From an uncultured Lachnospiraceae bacterium (GTDB lineage: Bacteria > Bacillota > Clostridia > Lachnospirales > Lachnospiraceae): DNA of 64,000 bases. The stretch is from NCBI GenBank assembly GCA_947367855.1, contig CANBFE010000006.1:62001-126000 (forward strand). The letters are read 5' to 3'. The stretch's first letter is position 1. Every line of letters starts with the position of its first letter. A program made the position numbers and the translations under genes. This document shows positions 8,694 through 17,900 of this stretch, one piece after another. Under the pieces are notes generated by a model. The model was not told the origin of the DNA, did not search any database, and saw only the letters and a program-made list of their open reading frames with translations.

Positions 8694-10070
8694 TTATGTA
8701 CTATCTTGCATTCCCTGCAAACTGCCGCCCTGTCTCTTCAGCTTCCGGTACAGTACGAAGTACATGGTAAGAAAACAGGCCAGTCCGCCGATGCAGTTGG
8801 AAATGGGCTCCGCCCAGAAGACACCGTCCACCCCCAGTCCAAGTGTGGGCAGGATTACGGTGAGAGGCGCCACGATCACAGCCTTGCGCAGCAGGGAGAA
8901 GAAAATTGCCTGCCTGGAATATCCAAGCGCCGTAAAGGCAGACTGCCCGGAAAACTGGAAAGACATAAAAAAGAAACCGAAAAAGTACAGCTTTAAAGCC
9001 TTTGTACCCGCCTCCAACATGGCTGCATCCTCCGTAAACACCGAAAGAAGCATTCGGGGAAAGGATATCACCGCCAACCAGGCAAGCAGAGTGTACAGAA
9101 TCCCCAGCCAGGCAGTAAATCGGATTCCCTGACACACCCTGTCATATCTTTTCGCCCCATAATTAAAGCCCAGCACAGGCTGGGAGCCGCTGGTAAGACC
9201 GCTCACAGGCAGGGACAGAATCTCCCTCACAGAGTTGATCACTGTCATAATTCCCACATACAGGTCTCCTCCGTGATTTTTCAGAGTTGCATTACATACT
9301 ACCTGAACCAGACAGTTGGTTCCCTGCATGATAAAACCCGACATCCCCAGTGCGGTGATTTCCCTGGCCAGACCCGGATCCACCTTCAGGTTGACCTTCC
9401 GGATATGCAGCCCGGCCCTTTTTCCCGCCAGGAAGGAAAGCACCCAGACGCAGGACACCAGCTGACTCAGAATAGTGGCCAGGGCCGCCCCGGCCACTCC
9501 CATATTTAAGAGAAAGATAAAAACCGGATCCAGAACCAGATTCAGCACTGCTCCCATCAGCGTGGTCATCATCCCGGTCTTTGGAAAGCCCTGGGCATTG
9601 ATAAAACCATTCAATCCTGTGGAGAGCATGGCAAAGGGAGTTCCAAACAGATAGATTCTCAGATAGGCATCCGCATATCCATAGGAGGCATCCCCTGCCC
9701 CAAACAGGTACAGTACCGGCCTCCGGAAGATATAGCAGAATAAAAACAGAAACAGGGAACAGCCCGCCAGCAAGGAAAAGGTATTGCCCAGTATCTTTTC
9801 CGCCCGCTGCTCCTCCCCTGCCCCCCTGGCTATGGAAAACAGCGGCGCTCCCCCTGTGCCAAAAAGAAAGGTAAACGCTGCAATCAATGTGGTCAGCGGA
9901 AATACCAGACCTATGCCGGTGAGGGCCATACTGTCCGCCCCCGGCAGATGCCCGATATACACACGGTCCACCACATTGTACAAAAGCTGCACCAGCTGTG
10001 CCAGCATCAGGGGTACGGACTGTGCTATGATATTCTGCCAGACCTTCCCTTTCGAAAAATCATTTGTCAT
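8694..10070 (-). CDS. MATE family efflux transporter, 458 aa
   Basis: A second 12-helix MATE transporter. The N-terminus (VWQNIIAQSVPLMLAQLVQL, then VDRVYIGHLPGADSMALTG) and the internal repeat (LAREITALGMSGFIMQGTN) fit the DinF/NorM-like MATE fold. It is clearly different in sequence from the transporter encoded downstream, so this is not a recent duplication. The ATG at 10070 lies 28 bases after the small coiled-coil gene and is probably co-transcribed with it. The AGGTG box is about 10 bases from the start, a little far. Substrate not predictable. Confidence 0.9.
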   Translation of the reverse strand: MTNDFSKGKVWQNIIAQSVPLMLAQLVQLLYNVVDRVYIGHLPGADSMALTGIGLVFPLTTLIAAFTFLFGTGGAPLFSIARGAGEEQRAEKILGNTFSLLAGCSLFLFLFCYIFRRPVLYLFGAGDASYGYADAYLRIYLFGTPFAMLSTGLNGFINAQGFPKTGMMTTLMGAVLNLVLDPVFIFLLNMGVAGAALATILSQLVSCVWVLSFLAGKRAGLHIRKVNLKVDPGLAREITALGMSGFIMQGTNCLVQVVCNATLKNHGGDLYVGIMTVINSVREILSLPVSGLTSGSQPVLGFNYGAKRYDRVCQGIRFTAWLGILYTLLAWLAVISFPRMLLSVFTEDAAMLEAGTKALKLYFFGFFFMSFQFSGQSAFTALGYSRQAIFFSLLRKAVIVAPLTVILPTLGLGVDGVFWAEPISNCIGGLACFLTMYFVLYRKLKRQGGSLQGMQDST

Positions 10071-10098
10071 ATATCGGGCTCACCTTCTCCTTCGTCTT

Positions 10099-10332
10099 TC
10101 AGGAAGCCTCCCGGTTCTCCAGATACTGCTGCAGCACCTCCGCCACCTCGTCCGGCTCCAGTCCGGACTCCGAAATGATGTCACTGACCACTTCCAGCTC
10201 CTTCCTGCGCTTCTCCTGATAAAGCTCCTCCAATTCCCGCTTCTCAGATTCCATCCGGGTTGCAAGCGCCTCAATCAGTTCCTCTTTTGCAGCAATTTTC
10301 TCCTCAACAGACTTCCGCTGTCCTCTCGCCAT
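10099..10332 (-). CDS. Small charged coiled-coil protein, 77 aa
   Basis: The protein is almost wholly helical and very rich in Glu, Lys and Arg. A predicted coiled coil spans about residues 8-50, followed by a short helix ending EVAEVLQQYLENREAS. It has no membrane segment and no known motif I can name. A good AAGGAG box stands 6-7 bases before the ATG at 10332, and it lies just upstream of the MATE gene at 10070, which supports real expression. Function unknown; the GLEPDEVAEVLQQYLE segment vaguely resembles small helical nucleoid- or protein-binding domains. Confidence 0.6.
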   Translation of the reverse strand: MARGQRKSVEEKIAAKEELIEALATRMESEKRELEELYQEKRRKELEVVSDIISESGLEPDEVAEVLQQYLENREAS

Positions 10333-10442
10333 ATACTTCTCCTTTCGCCGGATTGTTCCCAGCCCTTTTCTACAAGTATATGGACAAGGCCTGAAATATA
10401 TTCCTCAATTTCCTCTTTTTACAAATATTTAATCCACTCCTG

Positions 10443-13400
10443 TCAAGACAGCAGGGAAATAAAGTCCTCCCTGGTCATGCTTCCCAGCTGCCCTCCGTCC
10501 CCGTGGATAATCTGCTCCGAAAGAGCCTTTTTGCTCTCCTGCAGCTCCTGTATTTTCTCCTCAATGGTTCCCTTGGCAATCAGCCTGTACACCACCACCA
10601 TCCTGGTCTGGCCGATACGGTGCGTGCGGTCAGTAGCCTGATTCTGCACCGCCAGATTCCACCAGGGATCGTAATGGATCACCACATCCGCCCCCGTCAG
10701 GTTCAGCCCAACGCCCCCTGCCTTCAGGGAAATCAGAAACAGTTTTGTGTCATCCCTGTTAAAAGCCTTCACAAGCTCCAGGCGCTTCTCCTTCGGAGTG
10801 GCCCCGGTAATCGTGTAGAAGCTGATTCCCTCTTCCTCCACCCGCTTTGCCAGCAGATCCAGCATGGATGTAAACTGGGAAAACAGCAGAATCCGGTGCC
10901 CGCCTTCCACAGCGCTGCGCACCAGTTCCACACAGGCGTCCAGTTTTGCGGACTCTCCCTGGTAACCGTCAAAGCAGAGTCCCGGATCACAGCAGATCTG
11001 CCGCAGCTTCATCAGTTCCGCCAGAATCTGTATCTTGTTTCTCTGAAATTCCTGGGCGTCCTGCATGCCGATCCGCTGCTTCATATGTACTACCTGCGCA
11101 TCATAAAGCCGCTGCTGTTCCTCGTCAAACTTCACATACCGGTTTTCCTCCAGTTTCTCAGGCAGATCCTTCAGCACATTCTCCTTCAGCCTGCGCAGGA
11201 TGAAGGGCGCAGTCATTCTCTGAAGGCGTTCCAGTGCTTTCCCGTCCTCATTTCTCACAATAGGGGACTCAAAATCATTCCGGAACACATCATATCCGTA
11301 CAGATATCCAGGAATCAGGAAATCAAAAATACTCCAGAGTTCACTGAGACGGTTTTCGATGGGCGTTCCCGTAAGGGCAAACCTGGTACGGCTGTTTATT
11401 ACCTTCACCGCCTTTGCCGCCGCAGTGGTATGATTCTTAATATACTGCGCCTCATCAATAATCTGATAATGGAATTCCTTCCCTTCATAGCAGGCAATAT
11501 CCCGCTTCAGCAGGTCGTAGGAAGTCACGATCACATCAAATTCCTGATAATTCTCCAGTTTCTGCCGCCGCTCCTCCTGGGTTCCCGTGATAAAGCCGCA
11601 GGACAGTTCCGGCGTATAATTCCGGATCTCCTCACCCCAGTTGTAAACAAGGGACGCCGGCGACACCACCAAAGAAGTCCCCTTCTTTCCTTCCTGCTTC
11701 GCAGAAAGCAGTACTGCCAGTACCTGAAGAGTCTTTCCCAGTCCCATATCGTCCGCCAGGATTCCCCCCAGCTGGTATGCCTCCAGTGTTCTCAGCCAGC
11801 GGTAGCCGTTCTTCTGGTATTCCCGCATAATCCCCCCCAGGGAGGCCGGTTCCTCAAAATCAGCATCCTTCACCGTCTTAAAGCTTTTTACCATCTTTCG
11901 GAAATATCCGTCCCTGCTGCTGTATATTTCCTCGTTTTTCTCCAACAGTCTGTCCAGATAGAGGGCACGGTACATGGGAAGCTTTACGTTTCCCTTTGCC
12001 AGTTCTTTCGGCGACATACGAAGCGCTTCCATCATCTCTGCCAGGACAGGAAGGGATCCCTCCTCATCCAGGCTCAGAAAATCCCCGTTCCTGAGCCTGT
12101 AGTATTTTTTCTTCTGCCGATAACTTTTCAGAATATCCAACAGCTCCTCCGGCGGCACATCCTGGGTTGTAATGTTCAGGTTCAGCAGATTTCTGGACAC
12201 GGATATTCCCACTGACATGCGCACCCTGCGTCCGATATTCAGACCGGTAAACCTCCTGGTGCACTGCACCTCACCCAGAGTCAGCAGCATGTCCACTCCC
12301 TTGTCCAGTACCTGGTACATCCGTTCCTCCTCCTGACCGCAGTGGCATTCCCCCTTCACCCTGTCCCAGTAGGGAAACCACTGTTTCACCAGAAACATGG
12401 TCTCTGCCTCCCTTATCTTTTCCCGGAAAGACTCCAGAATAACGCCCTCCGCGCCGCTGTCCGTAAAGTCCGGAACGCTGAATTCCTTCTCCCCGTATCT
12501 TGCAGCCACACGGCAGACCATATTGTGCTCCTCAGCATCCAGATAAAAGACAAACTTTGCCTGAGGGGGAAGGTATTCGGCAATCTCTTGGGCATTTTCT
12601 TCCATGATATCCACCACGCCCTCCAACTGGGGCAGCACCGAATAATAAAACTGGGCCAGATTGTTCCTCCCCACCTGAAAGGACAGATTGCCGTCCCGGC
12701 AGAACCTGGCAATGGTCCTGATCTTTTTCAGAAATTCCTCCTCCAGTCTGCAGAACATCTCATCCTGCAGATAGTATGCGTTTCCCACGCCATAATAAAG
12801 CCTGGGCATGCGGCAGTCCACCATAACCCCATGAAAACTTCTACTTTCGCCCATGTCATTTTTGCGTATGGTCATGGAAACCCGGGGATTCTGCCTTCTG
12901 GTATGAAGCAGGGCCTTTATCCTGGTCTCGTTGTCCCTGTCCTCATACTCTATGCTCTCTCCCTCGCTCAGATCATACAGCGCATCCAGCCTCCATCCAA
13001 AAAGCGCAAATTCACCGTTCTTGGATGCCGCCCTCTTGGAATAACTGCGGGCTTCTATCATCCTGCGCTCAAATGCCAACTCCTCCTTCACGATCCTGCC
13101 GATAAAATCAATCCATTTTCTCGATGTCTCCGTAAAATTATTGATATGATGGTTAATTCCCGTGCTGCTGCCGTAACATGCAGTCTTGGATTCCTGGACA
13201 TTCTGGTAAAATTCAAATAAATCCTTGATCACAAACAGTTTCTTCTCTCCCACCTTAAAGGAAACTGCCAGTTCTTCGTTTTTTAATACCACCCTCGGAA
13301 GCAGCCTCAGACTGTCCGCCCTGCCGATGGTACCTGAAACCACACTGTTTGCCCGCTGTTCTGAAAACGCCTGCATCAGCATAACGGCCCGCTTGTCTGT

Positions 13401-13949
13401 GGCGTCCCCCAGCTCGCTCTCTTCCAGCTTCTCCTCGATCAGGTTCAGGAATCCTGCAAGATACGCGCAGTATTCCCTGCGGTAATACCTGGTGTAATAA
13501 TGCCTTCTGCACTCCAGACACTGGCATTCCGTAAACAAAACCGAATTCCGGTCAAAAACCACATGTACCGGAAAGACGGTCCGTCCTTCGGTGCCTTCCC
13601 CCACTGCCTCGGCTATCAGCTCATTCCTGTCTTCCACATATCCGCTCTCCAGTGAGCAGATTCTTACATTTCCTTCCTGACAGACCTTCTCCCCCTTTTG
13701 GAGAATGGCCTTTGTCAGCCTGAGCCCCCTTCGTATTGCCTTCATGTCAAAATACCGATAACTTCCCCGGGCGATATATTCCTCCAGGCTGTGCAGCCCC
13801 CTTTCCGGCAGCTGTTCCTCCTCTTCCTGCTGGTTCAGTATAACATATTCCTCTTCACCGGAATTTTCCTTTCCGGCATCCGACTGCCCGTTATCAAATT
13901 CCGTAACCTTTATTATCTCTGTCTGCTGTTCGGTTTTGTTTTTCTTCAT
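10443..13949 (-). CDS. SNF2-family ATPase with N-terminal SWIM-like and SNF2-associated region, 1168 aa
   Basis: A bacterial SNF2 / Snf2-Rad54-like ATP-dependent DNA translocase. The N-terminus has a degenerate SWIM zinc finger near residues 137-160 (CQCLEC, later YCAYL, with the final His missing). A long SNF2-helicase-associated region follows up to about 650. The motor begins near 715: Walker A in DDMGLGKTLQ (about 731), motif II as DEAQ (about 831), motif III ALTGTPIENR, and motifs V-VI ending ATDRTHRIGQ. Such proteins remodel protein-DNA complexes or translocate on duplex DNA, and bacterial ones are linked to repair and transcription recycling. Length and order are normal for Clostridia. 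The ATG at 13949 has an AAGGG box and a promoter 50-80 bases upstream. It is followed by 110 bases before the coiled-coil gene, with no obvious terminator. Confidence 0.88.
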   Translation of the reverse strand: MKKNKTEQQTEIIKVTEFDNGQSDAGKENSGEEEYVILNQQEEEEQLPERGLHSLEEYIARGSYRYFDMKAIRRGLRLTKAILQKGEKVCQEGNVRICSLESGYVEDRNELIAEAVGEGTEGRTVFPVHVVFDRNSVLFTECQCLECRRHYYTRYYRREYCAYLAGFLNLIEEKLEESELGDATDKRAVMLMQAFSEQRANSVVSGTIGRADSLRLLPRVVLKNEELAVSFKVGEKKLFVIKDLFEFYQNVQESKTACYGSSTGINHHINNFTETSRKWIDFIGRIVKEELAFERRMIEARSYSKRAASKNGEFALFGWRLDALYDLSEGESIEYEDRDNETRIKALLHTRRQNPRVSMTIRKNDMGESRSFHGVMVDCRMPRLYYGVGNAYYLQDEMFCRLEEEFLKKIRTIARFCRDGNLSFQVGRNNLAQFYYSVLPQLEGVVDIMEENAQEIAEYLPPQAKFVFYLDAEEHNMVCRVAARYGEKEFSVPDFTDSGAEGVILESFREKIREAETMFLVKQWFPYWDRVKGECHCGQEEERMYQVLDKGVDMLLTLGEVQCTRRFTGLNIGRRVRMSVGISVSRNLLNLNITTQDVPPEELLDILKSYRQKKKYYRLRNGDFLSLDEEGSLPVLAEMMEALRMSPKELAKGNVKLPMYRALYLDRLLEKNEEIYSSRDGYFRKMVKSFKTVKDADFEEPASLGGIMREYQKNGYRWLRTLEAYQLGGILADDMGLGKTLQVLAVLLSAKQEGKKGTSLVVSPASLVYNWGEEIRNYTPELSCGFITGTQEERRQKLENYQEFDVIVTSYDLLKRDIACYEGKEFHYQIIDEAQYIKNHTTAAAKAVKVINSRTRFALTGTPIENRLSELWSIFDFLIPGYLYGYDVFRNDFESPIVRNEDGKALERLQRMTAPFILRRLKENVLKDLPEKLEENRYVKFDEEQQRLYDAQVVHMKQRIGMQDAQEFQRNKIQILAELMKLRQICCDPGLCFDGYQGESAKLDACVELVRSAVEGGHRILLFSQFTSMLDLLAKRVEEEGISFYTITGATPKEKRLELVKAFNRDDTKLFLISLKAGGVGLNLTGADVVIHYDPWWNLAVQNQATDRTHRIGQTRMVVVYRLIAKGTIEEKIQELQESKKALSEQIIHGDGGQLGSMTREDFISLLS

Positions 13950-13999
13950 CTATCTCTTCCCTTTTCATAATGACCCCGATTTCACCTGGTCTTTAAATT

Positions 14000-14028
14000 A
14001 TTATATATTCTTTTGGGACAACAAGCAA
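14000..14028 (-). promoter_or_regulatory. Promoter of the SNF2 gene
   Basis: The minus strand has TTGCTT (14028-14023), a 17-base spacer and TATAAT (14005-14000). The start would be near 13993, leaving a leader of about 45 bases before the ATG at 13949. It lies just downstream of the terminator of the candidate small RNA. Confidence 0.6.
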
Positions 14029-14049
14029 TGGAAATCTGTCAAAAGACAT

Positions 14050-14128
14050 GTAAAAAGGCCCCGGCTTGCACCGAGACCTTTTTACTATTTCTAATGAGGG
14101 GGGAGATAGTGAGTTCACCAACTATCTG
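14050..14128 (-). ncRNA. Candidate small regulatory RNA with C-rich seed between two hairpins
   Basis: On the minus strand a 7-bp hairpin (AGATAGT / ACTATCT, 14127-14104) is followed by the single-stranded motif CCCCCCTCATTAG and then by a 13-bp terminator stem (AAAAAGGTCTCGG / CCGGGGCCTTTTT, about 14084-14052). Two positions of that stem pair only as G-U, and only when read on the minus strand, which fixes the orientation. CCCCCCUC is complementary to purine-rich ribosome binding sites, a design seen in Gram-positive C-rich small RNAs. A TATAAT box lies about 7 bases upstream. No reading frame is present. It lies alone between the TetR gene and the SNF2 promoter. It could instead be an elaborate terminator for the RND-TetR operon. 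Confidence 0.5.
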
Positions 14129-14134
14129 AAATTT

Positions 14135-14166
14135 ATTATACAGATAAAATATGTCCAAAATATGTC
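14135..14166 (-). promoter_or_regulatory. Promoter and direct repeats upstream of the candidate small RNA
   Basis: TATAAT occupies 14140-14135 on the minus strand without a good -35 box. Instead, two exact copies of GACATATTTT (14166-14157 and 14155-14146) are spaced 11 bases apart, one helical turn. Direct repeats at one-turn spacing in place of a -35 element are typical of activator binding sites. The rest of 14141-14226 is AT-rich and holds no other feature I can see. Confidence 0.4.
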
Positions 14167-14226
14167 TGTTTTCTTATAAATATCTAAAAATTATAAACAA
14201 ACAAAAAATTTCCGCGTCTGCAGTCC

Positions 14227-14865
14227 CTATTCCTTTTTTACCGCAAGTTCATTCATAACTCCCCGGTACACCAGAGCCCGCAGCGTCTCAGGTTCCGTGC
14301 ACAGATAACGCCCGGAGGTCACCGCCGTCATATAAGTCAGCAGATGCGCGAAAAGACAGTGCACCATGTAATCCAGTGGCAGGTCTCCCCGCAGTTCCCC
14401 TCTCTCCACACCCTGCTGCAGGATTCTTCCAAACACATTCAGCGGAAAATAGGACTTCAGCTCCTCCACACACATTTTCTCCTGGATTTTCCGGTTAAAA
14501 TCAGAAGTGTCCGTCATCATATGCACGATCCGCAGAAAACATTTCTTATGATCCTCCCGTTTCTCCACCTCCTCAAGAAGGAAATTGAGCTGGTTTTGAA
14601 AGCATCCCTGCTCCTCCATGACTCTTTCCAGCCATACAAACATTGTCTTTACCTGATAGACAATGGCGCATCCCACAATCTCCTCCCTGGAATCAAAATA
14701 TTCATATGCCGTACCCTTTCCGATACCCGCCCGCTCCGTAATGGTGGAAACCCTGATCTTTGATGCATCGGCTCCCTCCTCCAGCATCTGGAGCACTGCC
14801 CTGTACATCCGGCATACCTTCGGGGGCAGCTGGTCCGTATCCTCCAGACCGTTTATTTTTTCCAT
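14227..14865 (-). CDS. TetR family transcriptional regulator, 212 aa
   Basis: The N-terminal helix-turn-helix is clear: RVSTITERAGIGKGTAYEYFDSREEIVG at about residues 38-65, with the canonical GxGxGTxYxYF pattern. The C-terminal 140 residues form the helical ligand-binding and dimerisation domain expected of the family. It lies 41 bases after the RND transporter and on the same strand, so it is probably the last gene of that operon. The likely target is the 12-bp palindrome at 18986-18997 just below the operon promoter, giving autorepression relieved by an exported compound. That regulatory link is inference. Confidence 0.9.
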   Translation of the reverse strand: MEKINGLEDTDQLPPKVCRMYRAVLQMLEEGADASKIRVSTITERAGIGKGTAYEYFDSREEIVGCAIVYQVKTMFVWLERVMEEQGCFQNQLNFLLEEVEKREDHKKCFLRIVHMMTDTSDFNRKIQEKMCVEELKSYFPLNVFGRILQQGVERGELRGDLPLDYMVHCLFAHLLTYMTAVTSGRYLCTEPETLRALVYRGVMNELAVKKE

Positions 14866-14906
14866 ATTACACCCTCCTCCCCGTTCCCATGAAGCGTTTT
14901 TCTCTC

Positions 14907-17900
14907 TTAATCCGTCCTTTTCCCGCGAATAAGCATATCATATATACAGGGTATCACAATCAGGGTAAGCAGGGTGCCGTAAGTCAGACCGCCGATGGTA
15001 ACCACCGCCATGGGCTTTGCCATCTCCGCTCCCATATCATTGCTGAACACCATGGTGGACAACGCAAGAATCGTAGTCAGCGCAGTCATCAGCACCGGCC
15101 TTAGCCTGGTGCGTCCTGCCGTAAGGATCGCCTGCCTTTTGTCCATGCCGCCCTCCCTCAGTTGGTTCATATAATCAATAATTACAATACCGTTGTTTAC
15201 AATGATGCCCGCCAGCATCACGAAACCGATCATGGCAATAACGCTCACCTCGCTTCCGCTGACATACAGTCCCAGAAATCCTCCCGTAAAAGCCAGGGGA
15301 ATCGTAAACAATATGATAAACGGCGACAGCAGGGACTGAAACTGGGCTACCATGATCAGGTACATAAACAGCACTGCAAGCACCAACATCAGCATAATCT
15401 GCTCCATGGCGTCCACTATCATCTCGTTCTCTCCGGAAAATACCAGACGATACCCGGACGGCATCTCATAGCCCTCCAGTTTCTGCTCCACCTGGGCAGA
15501 CACCAGACCCACATTGTACCCTTCCGCAATGGCTGCTGACACGCCCACATATCTGGTCTGGTCAGAGCGGTTTATGGAGTGCAAAGCCTCCGTGACCTCA
15601 AAATCCGCAATGTCTCTCAGAAGCACTTTCACAGCCTCCCCCTCTTCCCCGGTGCCGTCCAGTTCCACTTCCTTTACTAGCTCCCTGGTCAGTTCTATAT
15701 CGCTGCCATTCATTACATAGACATTGTAATCCTTGTCAGCAGTCACCAGAGTGGTGGCGCTTCCGGCCTCAGCCAGACGCCCATACAGCTGCGCATACAC
15801 CTGGGCCACTGTGAGACCATACTGCACCGCCTTATCCCTGTTCACAAGAATCCGCAGTTCCTCGTCAGCATCTTCCAGTCCGTCGCTGACCTCGGTGGTG
15901 CCCTCCACGCTCTCTATAATGGCTGCCACTTCCTCCGCAATACGCCTGAGCGTGTCCAGTTCCCGTCCCCGAACCTGGATGGAAATTCCGCTTCCCCCCA
16001 TGGCGCTCATGTCCATGCTTGAGGTATCTATTGTGATTTCCGCCCCGAAGCCTTCCGTTTTCTCCCTGATAATCCCGGCAATTTCCTCATTGCTCATGGA
16101 CTTGTCTTCCTTTGTCACCACATAGACCGTGGCTGAATTGGTGCTGCCTCCACCGCCTCCCAGGAGAGACATATTGGAGCTGCTGGACATGGCTCCCACA
16201 TTCTGTACATCCTCTATGGACAGAATCGCTTCCACCACCTGATTTGTCACTTCCCCTGTCTCCTGCAGACCGGCATCCTCCGCAAGTTTCACACTGACTG
16301 TCAGCTGTGTGGAATCCATGTCAGACATAAACGCGGTTCCGTTGGAAAACGCCAGGGCAATACTGCCCGCCATCAGCCCCAACGCAAGGACAATCACCAG
16401 GGGTTTTCCTTTCAGGGAAAGCGCCAGCAGCCTTTCGTATCCTTTTGTCATGAAACCGAAAATCCTGCTTTCCTTCTGCTCTTTTGACTTCCCCAGTACC
16501 CTGGAGGCCATGGCCGGCACCACAGTCAGAGCAATGACCAGGCTGGCCAGCAGGGAATAGGCAATGGTAAGTCCCATATCCACAAAAAGCTGTCTGGTAA
16601 TCCCCTCCGTAAACACAATGGGCAGAAAAACGCATACCGTCGTCAGTGTGGAGGCCACAATGGCTCCCGCCACTTCCGTGGCCCCTGCCATGGCCGCATC
16701 CCGGACAGAGTATCCCTCTCCCCTGAGCCTGTATATATTTTCGATTACCACGATGGAATTGTCCACCAGCATACCGATTCCCAGAGCCAGACCTGACAAG
16801 GAGATGATATTCAGGGTCACTCCGCTGAAATACATACACACAATGGCTGTCACAAGGCTTACGGGAATGGAAAATGCCACCACTATGGTAGGTCTCAAAT
16901 CCTTTAAAAAGATCAGAAGAATCAGGATCGCCAGAATCGCCCCGAATAAAATATTATCAATAATGGAATCCATAACCAGGTCTATGTAGATTCCCTGGTC
17001 CATCAGGGTGATCAGGGACAAATCGCCGTTTTCCGCCATCATCTCCCCGAAGCGCTCCACCAGCAGGTCAGAAACTTCTCCGGTGGAATATCCCGTCTGC
17101 TTCTGAATGGTCAGCATGATTCCCGCGCTTCCGTCCACATTGGCATAGATTTCCCCGGAATTGTCCGTGTAAAATACATCTGCCACATCCCCAAGGGTAA
17201 TCACCGGCACCCCGTCCATATGCATATCCATCAGGGGCAGGGCCTGCAGTTCTTCCACCGTGGAGGGCTTATCCCCCACCCGTACCATGTATTCCACGCC
17301 CTCCTCGGTGACATAACCGGCAGGCATGGAAAAGTTCTGGGCTGTCAGCAGATTTTTGATGGTGTCCACAGTGAGAACCTTCGTCATGTCTGCCTGTTCA
17401 TATGCGGACTCCTTTGCCTCTGCCAACTGCTTCTCTCCCTCCTCCAGCTGTTCCTGAGCCTCCTTCAGCTGCTCCTCGCCGCTTTTGATCTGTTCCATGG
17501 CAGAGTCCAGCTGGTTTTCCACCATTTTCATCTGGTAGTCCCCCATGGCGATCTGGGAACTGGCCTCCGCAAACCCCAGAGCTGCCTCCAGCTGCCCTTT
17601 CTCCACTTCCACCAGTCCCGCATTCACCATGGAAAGCTGTTCCTCCAGAGTGGCAAGAGTCTGATTTGCCATGGCTTCATAGGCTTCCATGCCCATACCG
17701 TTGGTGATGGAATTCAGTGCGCTTTCCAGATTCTCCCTCTGGGCCACAATCTGATTGGATCCCCCCTGGGACATAAGGGTCAGAACCGCCGCCACTGAGA
17801 CAAAATTATTACAGTCCGCCCAGTCCGTAGTCTCTAGCTGAAGAATCAGCTCGTCCATCTGGGCATCCACGCCCTTCATCTGGGCAATGATCTCGCTGCC

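Noticed and set aside
10503..12215. A 570-codon plus-strand frame opposite the SNF2 gene
   Set aside because: The composition is that of an antisense shadow (Leu/His/Gln-rich, no domain), and the other strand has all the SNF2 motifs.
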